A stretch of DNA of 64,000 nt from Paraburkholderia franconis (GTDB taxonomy: Bacteria > Pseudomonadota > Gammaproteobacteria > Burkholderiales > Burkholderiaceae), in assembly GCF_009362735.1 (NCBI RefSeq), contig NZ_WHNP01000005.1, positions 62,001 through 126,000 of the forward strand. Reading direction: 5' to 3'. Positions 1 through 6,886 of the stretch are shown piece by piece. The translations under genes and the position numbers were made by a program. Below the pieces are notes generated by a model. It did no database searches. It saw only the letters and a program-made list of their open reading frames with translations, and was not told the origin of the DNA. Within the stretch, counting starts at the first letter, position 1. Every line of letters begins with the position of its first letter.

Positions 1-16
1 GGAAAGGAAAGTCTGT

Positions 17-1492
17 ATGCCGCCTTCAATTGAACTACGCGCGAAGCAATCGTTTGCGCTCACGCCGCGTCTGCAGCAGTCCGTGCGCCTGCTTCAACTG
101 TCGTCGCTGGAATTCCAGCAGGAACTGCGCAACGCACTCGATACGAATCCCTTCCTCGAATACGACCCGACCGCTCCCGACGACGTCTCGGACGGGAAGA
201 CGGCGGATGGCACGGCGGCCGAGGGCGAAGCATTGCCTGCTGCCGAACGCGATACCGCACTCGAAGGCTCGGCGGCGGAGCCGGCTGCGGAGACTTCCGT
301 TTCGTCCGACGACGGCGGCGGCGACTTTGCGGGCGACGGCTATGGCCGCGGACCGTCGCGCTACAACGGCGACTCGGAAGCGGCCGACCCGACCGAATGG
401 GCACGCGTGCAGCCGACGCTGCATGAGCAGTTGCACGACGCGCTGCGTCTGTACCGGCTCGACGATCACGATCGCGAAGTTGCGCGGCTGGTGATCGAAG
501 CGCTCGATGACGACGGCTATCTGCGCCAGGACCTCGCGGACCTCACGGACATCGTGGAGTTCGACCCTCCGCTGACGGAAGAAGAGCTGCTGGTCGCGCT
601 GCGTCTCGTGCAGACGCTCGATCGTCCGGGGCTCGCGGCGCGCTCGCTGTCGGAATGCCTGTCGCTGCAACTCGACGCAATGCCTGCGGATACACCCGCG
701 CGCGATGTCGCGAAGCAGGTCGTCGAGCATCACCTCGACCGGCTTGCGCGGCGCGAGCATGCGGAATTGCAGAAGCAGATCGGCTGCACTGCGGAGGAAC
801 TGCGGATCGCCTGCGCGCTCGTGCGCAAGCTCGACCCGAAGCCGGGCAATTCGTATGGCCGCGCGGACGACAACTACATCGTCCCCGATGTGATCGTGCG
901 CAACGTCCGCAACAAGTGGGTCGTGACCGTGAATCCCGCTGTGCTGCCGCGCGCGCGTATCCATCGGATGTACGCGGAGCTGTTCGCGCAGTCGGCGGGC
1001 GCGAGCCGCTCACCGCTTGCGCAGCAGTTGCAGGAAGCGCGCTGGTTGATCCGCAATGCGCAGCAGCGCTTCGACACGATTCAGCGGGTCGCCGAATGCA
1101 TCGTTGCGCATCAGAGGCCGTTCTTCCAGTACGGCGAGATCGCGTTGAAGCCACTGGTGCTGCGCGATGTCGCGGAGGAGCTCGGGCTGCACGAATCGAC
1201 GATCTCGCGCGCGACGGGCAACAAGTACATGGCGACGCCGCGCGGCATCTTCGAGTTCAAGCATTTCTTCCCGCGCGAACTGGGCACGGAGAGCGGCGGC
1301 ACCTGCTCGGCAGCGGCCGTGCGCGCGCTGCTGAAGGAAATGATCGCCGCGGAAAACACGCGCGATCCGCTGTCGGACGTCGCGCTCGCGAAGATGCTCG
1401 CGGACCAGGGCGTGCTCGTCGCGCGACGCACGGTCGCGAAGTACCGTCATCTGATGAAGGTGCCGCCTGCGGAGTTGCGTCGCCAGGTCTGA
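17..1492 (+). CDS. rpoN: RNA polymerase sigma-54 factor
   Basis: Alternative sigma factor that directs core RNA polymerase to -24/-12 promoters and needs an AAA+ activator for open complex formation. The 491-aa product has the family architecture: a Gln/Leu-rich activator-interacting region I (about residues 10-50), an acidic low-complexity region II (about 50-120), the core-binding domain, a helix-turn-helix near residue 385 (LGLHESTISRAT), and a C-terminal RpoN box (ARRTVAKYR) that reads the -24 element. A GGAAAGGA Shine-Dalgarno lies just before the ATG. A strong terminator follows at once. The usual housekeeping neighbours hpf and ptsN do not follow, so I infer a second, non-housekeeping rpoN copy; the upstream side is outside the window. 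Confidence 0.96.
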   Translation: MPPSIELRAKQSFALTPRLQQSVRLLQLSSLEFQQELRNALDTNPFLEYDPTAPDDVSDGKTADGTAAEGEALPAAERDTALEGSAAEPAAETSVSSDDGGGDFAGDGYGRGPSRYNGDSEAADPTEWARVQPTLHEQLHDALRLYRLDDHDREVARLVIEALDDDGYLRQDLADLTDIVEFDPPLTEEELLVALRLVQTLDRPGLAARSLSECLSLQLDAMPADTPARDVAKQVVEHHLDRLARREHAELQKQIGCTAEELRIACALVRKLDPKPGNSYGRADDNYIVPDVIVRNVRNKWVVTVNPAVLPRARIHRMYAELFAQSAGASRSPLAQQLQEARWLIRNAQQRFDTIQRVAECIVAHQRPFFQYGEIALKPLVLRDVAEELGLHESTISRATGNKYMATPRGIFEFKHFFPRELGTESGGTCSAAAVRALLKEMIAAENTRDPLSDVALAKMLADQGVLVARRTVAKYRHLMKVPPAELRRQV

Positions 1493-1508
1493 CGCCGGGG
1501 CTCGCCGG

Positions 1509-1550
1509 AAAAAAACGGCCGCTCGTCGTGCGCGAGCGGCCGTTTTTTAT
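1509..1550 (+). terminator. intrinsic terminator of rpoN
   Basis: A perfect 15-bp stem (1511-1525 paired with 1533-1547) with a 7-nt loop and a run of T at its 3' side lies 17 nt after the rpoN stop. The A-run on the 5' side means it could also end transcription of the convergent lipoprotein gene. Confidence 0.9.
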
Positions 1551-1567
1551 TTACTGCTTGAAAAGCG

Positions 1568-2740
1568 CTACATGCCGGTGCTCGAACCTCCCGTCGAGCT
1601 CGTGCCTGTGCCCGATCCCGTGGTCGAGCCAGGGGTCGGCGTCGGACTCAGATCGATTCTTCCGTAGACGCCATCCGCTTCGTCATTTGGTCCCGCCGCG
1701 AAGAACAGCGTAGTCGAAGGCTGGTTGCTGAGGTCATTGCCGAATGCGAGGCCCCACAAGCCGTCGTGGACGATCGGGCTGCCCGTCGTGCCATTGAGCG
1801 AGCCCATCGATTGGCCCGTCGATGCGTTGAACGCGTGAATCAGGCCGTCGCCGAAGTTGCCGATCAGTATCGCGCCGCTCAGCGAGCCGAAGTTGGCGGG
1901 CGCCTGCGCGATGCCCCACGGCGCGTTCAACGCGCCGCCCGTCGCGAAGTGCTGCTTGAGATTGCCTGCCGTATCGTACACATCGACCATGCCGAGCCCA
2001 GCACCGGCGACGTCGTCGTGCTTGGCGGGGTCTTGCATCGCGTATGTAACGAACAGGTTGGTGCCGATCGCCTGGATGCCGAACGGCGCGAAGCCGGCGG
2101 GAATCGCCGGATCGTGGAAGCCGCCGGGCATCGCGACCTTCGCGAAGTTGGTATCGAAGACGTCGATCTTGTTGTTGTGGAAGTCGGTGGCATAGAGGAA
2201 GTTGCCGCCGTTGTTCGCCGCGAGCGCGAGGCCTTTGTACACGGCACCGCCTGTGCCGTCGTCGTACATGGTGAATGCGTTGGTCGGTCCGACGGCGGGT
2301 GCCCACGCGGTGATGGTGCCGCCTTCGCCCGCGAAGATGAATGCGGCGATCCCTGATTTGCCGTTCTGCGTGACGTTGAAGCTCTGCGTGCCGTTGAACA
2401 CGATGCCCGTCGGCGATGCCGTACCGTTCTTGCCGTTGGGTATCGTGACCACCAGCGATTGCGGCACGCCGTTGCCGTCATAGAGCGTCGCGACATTGGT
2501 GCCGTTGTCCGCGACCCAGGCGAAGCCTTTCGGATTGAAGGCGACACCCCAAGGGTTCTTCAGGTTCGGGTCGGTGTGCGATGCAGGCACGACGCCATCC
2601 GAGACGAGTGCCGTCGCGGTGAACGACGACTGCACAGGCGGGCTGGGATTGTTCGAGCTGGAACCACCGCCGCATGACACGAGTGTTGCCAGAGTAGCTG
2701 CACACGCCGTGATGCCGAACACCTCGACTAGAGACTTCAT
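1568..2740 (-). CDS. TIGR03118-type beta-propeller lipoprotein
   Basis: Predicted exported protein of 390 aa. The ATG at 2740 is preferred over an in-frame codon 30 nt upstream because AAGGAG sits 7 nt before it and it gives a clean lipoprotein signal: charged start, hydrophobic stretch, and lipobox LVSC followed by GGGSSS. The mature part has repeated beta-propeller-like blades (NPWGVAFN, GFAWVADNG, APWGIAQAP, GLWGLAFGN), the pattern of the TIGR03118 family. A Gly/Ser/Thr-rich tail ends the protein. The function of the family is unknown; an extracytoplasmic binding or hydrolytic role is a guess. It converges on rpoN and shares the terminator region. Confidence 0.8.
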   Translation of the reverse strand: MKSLVEVFGITACAATLATLVSCGGGSSSNNPSPPVQSSFTATALVSDGVVPASHTDPNLKNPWGVAFNPKGFAWVADNGTNVATLYDGNGVPQSLVVTIPNGKNGTASPTGIVFNGTQSFNVTQNGKSGIAAFIFAGEGGTITAWAPAVGPTNAFTMYDDGTGGAVYKGLALAANNGGNFLYATDFHNNKIDVFDTNFAKVAMPGGFHDPAIPAGFAPFGIQAIGTNLFVTYAMQDPAKHDDVAGAGLGMVDVYDTAGNLKQHFATGGALNAPWGIAQAPANFGSLSGAILIGNFGDGLIHAFNASTGQSMGSLNGTTGSPIVHDGLWGLAFGNDLSNQPSTTLFFAAGPNDEADGVYGRIDLSPTPTPGSTTGSGTGTSSTGGSSTGM

Positions 2741-3383
2741 GGTCGTACTCCTTGTTCCTGTCTTGTCCACAGGACGTGACGGTCATTGAACGAGGAGGGG
2801 GCGGCGTTTATTCCTGGTCTGCGCGGACTTATTTCGCGCGTGATTTTCAAACGCTGAGCCGGGTGGATTGAAGGGCGTTGCGCAACGAATGGAAAGCGTG
2901 ATTATTCCGTTATTCTGATTAAAAATCGGCGGGCATGGTCGCGTGTCCGTTGCGTCAGGCCGCGTGCGCGCTGTATGCCATCGGAGTGTTCCATATGACG
3001 TGTCGTGACAGGGCGAAGCGTCCAATGCGGTGTTGTATATGACCACCGCATCCGGGCCGCCGTCGCGCATTCGTGAGAGCAGATCGATAAGAACGTCGTG
3101 CGACGGCGGCCCCTTATCTATGTTCGGAATGGCTACGGAAGTATAGGCAGGATCGACGGCTGTTATTCCAGTGCAATCCTGTCCAACTGCGCGCGCTGCC
3201 GCGCGCGAAAAAGCCGATATGTGCAGTCAGCTTAAAAGCGCTTGCCATGCGCAAACCGTGCGCCGGCAGGGACACGCGCCGAGCAATTGCCTTGCTATTT
3301 TCAGGCGCGCGTACCACTCTGCATGAAGAATACCGCCTGTTCGCACGTCGGCAACGGGCGCGTCCTTCCGGGTGGAGCACGCC
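2741..3383. other. divergent intergenic region, no gene seen
   Basis: About 640 bp between the lipoprotein gene and the MFS gene, which are transcribed away from each other. It has a locally AT-richer patch near 2895-2935, suitable for promoters. The open frames here lack ribosome binding sites and family resemblance. No repeat or RNA structure was recognised. Confidence 0.5.
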
Positions 3384-4976
3384 ATGATGTCCGCCATCGC
3401 CGTTCATGATCCTCATCGTCAATTGCTGCCGTTTCGCGAATCGCTGCTCGCGATGCTCGGCATCGCATTCGTTTCGATGCTGGTCGCGCTGGATCAGACG
3501 ATTGTCGGCACGGCGCTGCCGCGCATCGTCGCCGACCTGAAGGGCTTCGATTTCTACGCGTGGGTCGCGACGTCGTACATGCTCGCATCCGTCATCACGA
3601 TCCCGATCTTCGGGCGGCTCGGCGATCTGTACGGGCGCAAGCCGTTCCTGCTCGCGGCGATCCTGTTGTTCACGCTCGCCTCGATGCTGTGCGGGCTCGC
3701 GACCAACATGCTGTTTCTCGTGGCCGCGCGTGGCCTGCAAGGCATCGGCGGCGGCATCCTGATCGGCACTGTGTTCGCGACGGTCGCCGATCTGTTCCCG
3801 GACCCGAAGCTGCGGCTTCGCTGGCTCGTGTTCGTCACGTCGTCGTTCGGCATCGCGAACATCGTCGGGCCGACGCTGGGCGGCGTGCTCACGCAGATGC
3901 AGGGCTGGCGGCTCGTGTTCTTCGTCAACGTGCCCATCGGCGTGGTGTCGCTGGTTTTCGTTCAGCTGTTCGTGCCGAAGTTGCGTCGGCTGAAGGAACG
4001 CGGACCGATCCAGCTCGACTGGCTCGGCGCATTCGTCGTCGCCGTGACGTTCGGCGCGCTGCAACTGCTGATCGAACTGCTGCCGAAGGAAGGAATCAGC
4101 GGGCCGACAGTCCTGCTCTTCGCGATCACGACCGTCTGCGGCTTGACGCTGTACTTCTGGGAAAAGCGCATGGGCTATCCCGTCGTGCCCGTCGATGTGC
4201 TGCTCGATCGCAAGCTCGCAGCGCTGTTCGCGATGGCCGTGCTCGGCGGCTTTGCGCTGTTCTCGATGGTGTTCTATGTGCCGCTGCTGTTCCAGGGCGG
4301 CTATGCGATGTCGCCGCACGACTCCGGCATGCTGATCACGCCCTTGCTGCTCGGCACCACGGTCGGCAGCGTGCTCAACAATCGCATCGTCACGCGCATC
4401 CGCCGCGCGAATGGCCTCATGTATATCGGCTTTGCGCTGTGCGTGATCGGCTGTCTCGCGCTTGTCGCGCTCAAGGGCAACGAGCCGCATATCGTATGGA
4501 TGTCGTGCATGGGCCTGAGCGGACTCGGGCTCGGCCTTGTCGTGACGAATCTGACGATCTGCTCGCAACAGATCGTCGCGCGCGATCATCTCGGCGCGGT
4601 GACGGCGTTGCTGCAATCGCTGCGCATCTTCGGCGGCATGCTCGGCACGGCGATCACGGGCGCGCTGCTCGGGCATCTGTATACGCAGGGCGTGAACCGT
4701 TCGCTCGATTCGTATCAGGCGACGCAGTGGCTCAAGTCGTTCGCGAGTCCCGATGTGCTGGTCGATCGCGCGGAGCAGTCGGCGCTGATCGAGCGGCTGG
4801 TGGCAGCCGGGCATTCCGGCGACCCGATGATGCACATGGCGCGCGAAGCGCTCGTCGTGTCGATTCATATCGGGCTTGCCGTCGCGGCCCTGGCGGCGTT
4901 GATCGGGCTGTGCCTCGCGTGGTTCGTGCCCGCTGTACAGGTCACGTATGCGGAGGCCGAAGTGCGCGGCACGTGA
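3384..4976 (+). CDS. MFS transporter, DHA2 (EmrB/QacA) family
   Basis: Inner-membrane drug:proton antiporter-like protein of 530 aa with about 14 hydrophobic segments. Features of DHA2 proteins are visible: ALDQTIVGTALPRI in TM1 (motif D1-like), GRLGDLYGRKP (motif A) in the loop after TM2, and a GxxxGPxxGG-type segment (NIVGPTLGG, motif C, the antiporter signature) in TM5. I chose the ATG at 3384 because GGTGGAG sits 6 nt before it; a GTG 12 nt upstream is the only alternative. It stands alone with no membrane-fusion partner next to it, so it probably exports to the periplasm. The substrate is unknown. Confidence 0.9.
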   Translation: MMSAIAVHDPHRQLLPFRESLLAMLGIAFVSMLVALDQTIVGTALPRIVADLKGFDFYAWVATSYMLASVITIPIFGRLGDLYGRKPFLLAAILLFTLASMLCGLATNMLFLVAARGLQGIGGGILIGTVFATVADLFPDPKLRLRWLVFVTSSFGIANIVGPTLGGVLTQMQGWRLVFFVNVPIGVVSLVFVQLFVPKLRRLKERGPIQLDWLGAFVVAVTFGALQLLIELLPKEGISGPTVLLFAITTVCGLTLYFWEKRMGYPVVPVDVLLDRKLAALFAMAVLGGFALFSMVFYVPLLFQGGYAMSPHDSGMLITPLLLGTTVGSVLNNRIVTRIRRANGLMYIGFALCVIGCLALVALKGNEPHIVWMSCMGLSGLGLGLVVTNLTICSQQIVARDHLGAVTALLQSLRIFGGMLGTAITGALLGHLYTQGVNRSLDSYQATQWLKSFASPDVLVDRAEQSALIERLVAAGHSGDPMMHMAREALVVSIHIGLAVAALAALIGLCLAWFVPAVQVTYAEAEVRGT

Positions 4977-5020
4977 CTTCGTCGCAGTGAGGTGGTCATT
5001 CAGGTCGTATTGCGTTGCTT

Positions 5021-5044
5021 CCGCCGGGACGCGCGGCGGCTTTT
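5021..5044 (+). terminator. short intrinsic terminator after the MFS gene
   Basis: CCGCCG (5021-5026) pairs with CGGCGG (5034-5039) and is followed by C and TTTT. The stem is short but GC-only. It would separate the MFS transcript from the SOS-type promoter that begins at 5044. Confidence 0.5.
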
Positions 5045-5052
5045 GCTATGAT
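5044..5052 (+). promoter_or_regulatory. extended -10 promoter of the nuclease-helicase operon
   Basis: TG-C-TATGAT matches an extended -10 element (TGnTATAAT with one mismatch). Initiation near 5058-5060 would fall inside the LexA box that follows, which is the arrangement of a tightly repressed SOS promoter. No good -35 is visible, as is common for extended -10 promoters. Inferred only. Confidence 0.5.
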
Positions 5053-5054
5053 GG

Positions 5055-5070
5055 CTGTATAGATATACAG
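5055..5070 (+). promoter_or_regulatory. LexA (SOS) box
   Basis: CTGT-ATAGATAT-ACAG matches the CTGT-N8-ACAG SOS box of gamma- and betaproteobacteria exactly, with an AT-only centre apart from one G and 7-bp symmetric arms (CTGTATA/TATACAG). It lies 16 bp before the GTG start of the nuclease gene and just after the -10-like element. It predicts repression of the two-gene operon by LexA and induction by DNA damage. Confidence 0.85.
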
Positions 5071-5086
5071 TCCTTCTTCAGCCTTT

Positions 5087-6886
5087 GTGCTCCCGACATT
5101 CGTGCCGACCGACGCACCCGATCCATATTCCGGGTCTTCCTTCTACTACCTGCTGAATTTCGAGCGCGCGCTCGCGTGGATCGCCGAGCGTTACGACGAT
5201 TTGCTCGACGACGTCGAGCGCGCTTTTCTGCACACGTTTCTGCACGGCGCGGCATGTTTGCCGCGAGCGTCGCGCGCGCTGCTCGTCCGGATGCTGATGC
5301 GCAAGGGCACGCTGTTTCGCACGGGGCGCCTCGCGTATGCGGAGATCGGCTGCCCCGTGCAGGCCGCCGCGCCGCTTGCCGCGCTCGGATGGATCGATGC
5401 GGATGCGCACGTGTCGCTCGACGAACTGTTCGCGCTCGCGACGCGCCCGGAGCTTCAGCGCATGTTCGCCGACGCGCCCGCGCTCAAGGGCGCGCGCAAG
5501 GCCGAGTGGCTCGAAGGATTGCGCGCGCACGCGGACCATGCGGCGCATGCGAGGCAACGGCGTTATCGCGAGTGGGATGCCGCGTCGGATGAAGCCGCGT
5601 TGCGCGTGCTCGTCGCGCCGCTGTGCGAGCGTTTCAGGGTGATGTTCTTCGGCAATCTGCATCAGGACTGGTCCGAGTTCGTGCTCGCCGATCTTGGCGT
5701 GTTCCAGTACGAGCGCGTCGCGTTTGCCGATTCGTCGCGCGCGTTTCAGCAAAGGGCCGATGTCGACTGCTATCTGGCGCTGCACGCGTGCCGCGAAGCG
5801 CTGGAGCTGACGGGTGGCGAGGCACTGGAGCCGCTGCTCGAAGCCGTCGATGCAATCGATACGCAAGGCAACGCATGGCTTGCGCTGCGCCGCGCGAAAC
5901 TGCTGTTCGCGATCGGCCAGCATGCCGAACGCCGGCATGACTGGAATGCGGCGTTGCGCGTCTACGAGCGCTGCGCGTGGCCGGGCGCGCGGCACCGTCG
6001 TATGCGCGTGCTCGAACGTGCGGGCCGCGATGCACAAGCGCTCGCGCTGGCCCTTCAAGCCGCCGGCGAACCGGAAAGCGAGGAGGAGTTGCAGCGTCTT
6101 GCGCGTATCGTGCCGCGTCTGCAACGACGGCTCGGACTTGCGGCGCACAAGGTGGCGAAAGCACGCGCCGTACCGCGCAGCATGCTCGAACTGCCGCGTC
6201 CTGCCGATCCGTTTGCAGTCGAATATATCGCACGCGATCATCTGTCGACGGAAGACGCGCCTGTTCATTACGTCGAGAACGCGCTGATCAATTCGCTGTT
6301 CGGCCTCTTGTGCTGGGAGCCCGTGTTCGCAGCCGTGCCCGGCGCGTTTTTCCACCCGTTCCAGCGCGGTCCCGCCGATCTGCATGCGCCGGACTTTCGC
6401 GCGCGCCGCGCCGCGCTGTTCGACGCGTGCTTCGCGCAACTCGACAGCGGCGAATATCGCGCGACGATACAGCGTCACTTCGAAACCAAAGCAGGGTTGC
6501 AATCGCCATTCGTGTTCTGGGGCATGCTGACGCCCGAACTGCTGACGCTCGCGCTCGATTGCCTGCCCGCTGCGCATTTGAAGCTGTGGTTCGAGCGGCT
6601 GCTGTCCGATGTTCGCGCGAACCGTTCGGGCTTGCCCGATCTGATCCGCTTCTGGCCGCGCGAGCGGCGCTACGAGTCGATCGAAGTGAAAGGGCCGGGC
6701 GATCGTCTACAGGACAACCAGATCCGCTGGCTCGAGTTCTGCGTGCAGCACGGCATGCCCGTGAGCGTGCTCGACGTGCGCTGGGTCGGCGGCGACGACG
6801 ATGCGAATACGATTGCCAGCGTGGACGTCGGCGACATCAATGGCGTCAGCGACATCAGCGACGTCAGCGACACGGAGGCGGCCTAA
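5087..6886 (+). CDS. FAN1-like VRR-NUC structure-specific nuclease
   Basis: Predicted DNA repair nuclease, 599 aa, resembling bacterial FAN1 homologues, which cut flaps and interstrand-crosslink intermediates. The N-terminal two thirds is helical and charged, as in the DNA-binding and TPR-like parts of FAN1. The C-terminal VRR-NUC domain (about 480-566) carries the PD-(D/E)XK active site: GLPDL near 515-519, E-V-K near 533-535 and a conserved Gln near 545, with HPFQRGP upstream. The start is GTG; an in-frame stop lies between it and the LexA box, so only GTG 5087 or GTG 5102 are possible, and no strong Shine-Dalgarno precedes either. The tail is a low-complexity [VI]SD repeat. The stop overlaps the helicase start by one base, so the two are co-expressed. 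Confidence 0.88.
   Translation: MLPTFVPTDAPDPYSGSSFYYLLNFERALAWIAERYDDLLDDVERAFLHTFLHGAACLPRASRALLVRMLMRKGTLFRTGRLAYAEIGCPVQAAAPLAALGWIDADAHVSLDELFALATRPELQRMFADAPALKGARKAEWLEGLRAHADHAAHARQRRYREWDAASDEAALRVLVAPLCERFRVMFFGNLHQDWSEFVLADLGVFQYERVAFADSSRAFQQRADVDCYLALHACREALELTGGEALEPLLEAVDAIDTQGNAWLALRRAKLLFAIGQHAERRHDWNAALRVYERCAWPGARHRRMRVLERAGRDAQALALALQAAGEPESEEELQRLARIVPRLQRRLGLAAHKVAKARAVPRSMLELPRPADPFAVEYIARDHLSTEDAPVHYVENALINSLFGLLCWEPVFAAVPGAFFHPFQRGPADLHAPDFRARRAALFDACFAQLDSGEYRATIQRHFETKAGLQSPFVFWGMLTPELLTLALDCLPAAHLKLWFERLLSDVRANRSGLPDLIRFWPRERRYESIEVKGPGDRLQDNQIRWLEFCVQHGMPVSVLDVRWVGGDDDANTIASVDVGDINGVSDISDVSDTEAA
6827..6871 (+). repeat. 9-bp tandem repeat at the 3' end of the nuclease gene
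   Basis: Five imperfect copies of a 9-bp unit of the type GTCAGCGAC/ATCAGCGAC encode the acidic tripeptide repeat [VI]-S-D at the C terminus. Length changes would stay in frame, so this is a possible slippage site that leaves the catalytic domain untouched. Confidence 0.7.

Noticed and set aside
2783..3070. 95-codon minus-strand frame between the lipoprotein and MFS genes
   Set aside because: No Shine-Dalgarno, no recognisable domain, and irregular composition.
3114..4868. Long open frame on the minus strand opposite the MFS gene
   Set aside because: It is the antisense of a clear membrane transporter and is Arg/His/Gln-rich, an artefact of high GC codon use.
5977..6885. Upstream extension of the helicase frame through the nuclease gene
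   Set aside because: The extra 303 codons are Arg-rich shadow sequence. The ATG at 6886 has a perfect GGAGG and overlaps the nuclease stop.
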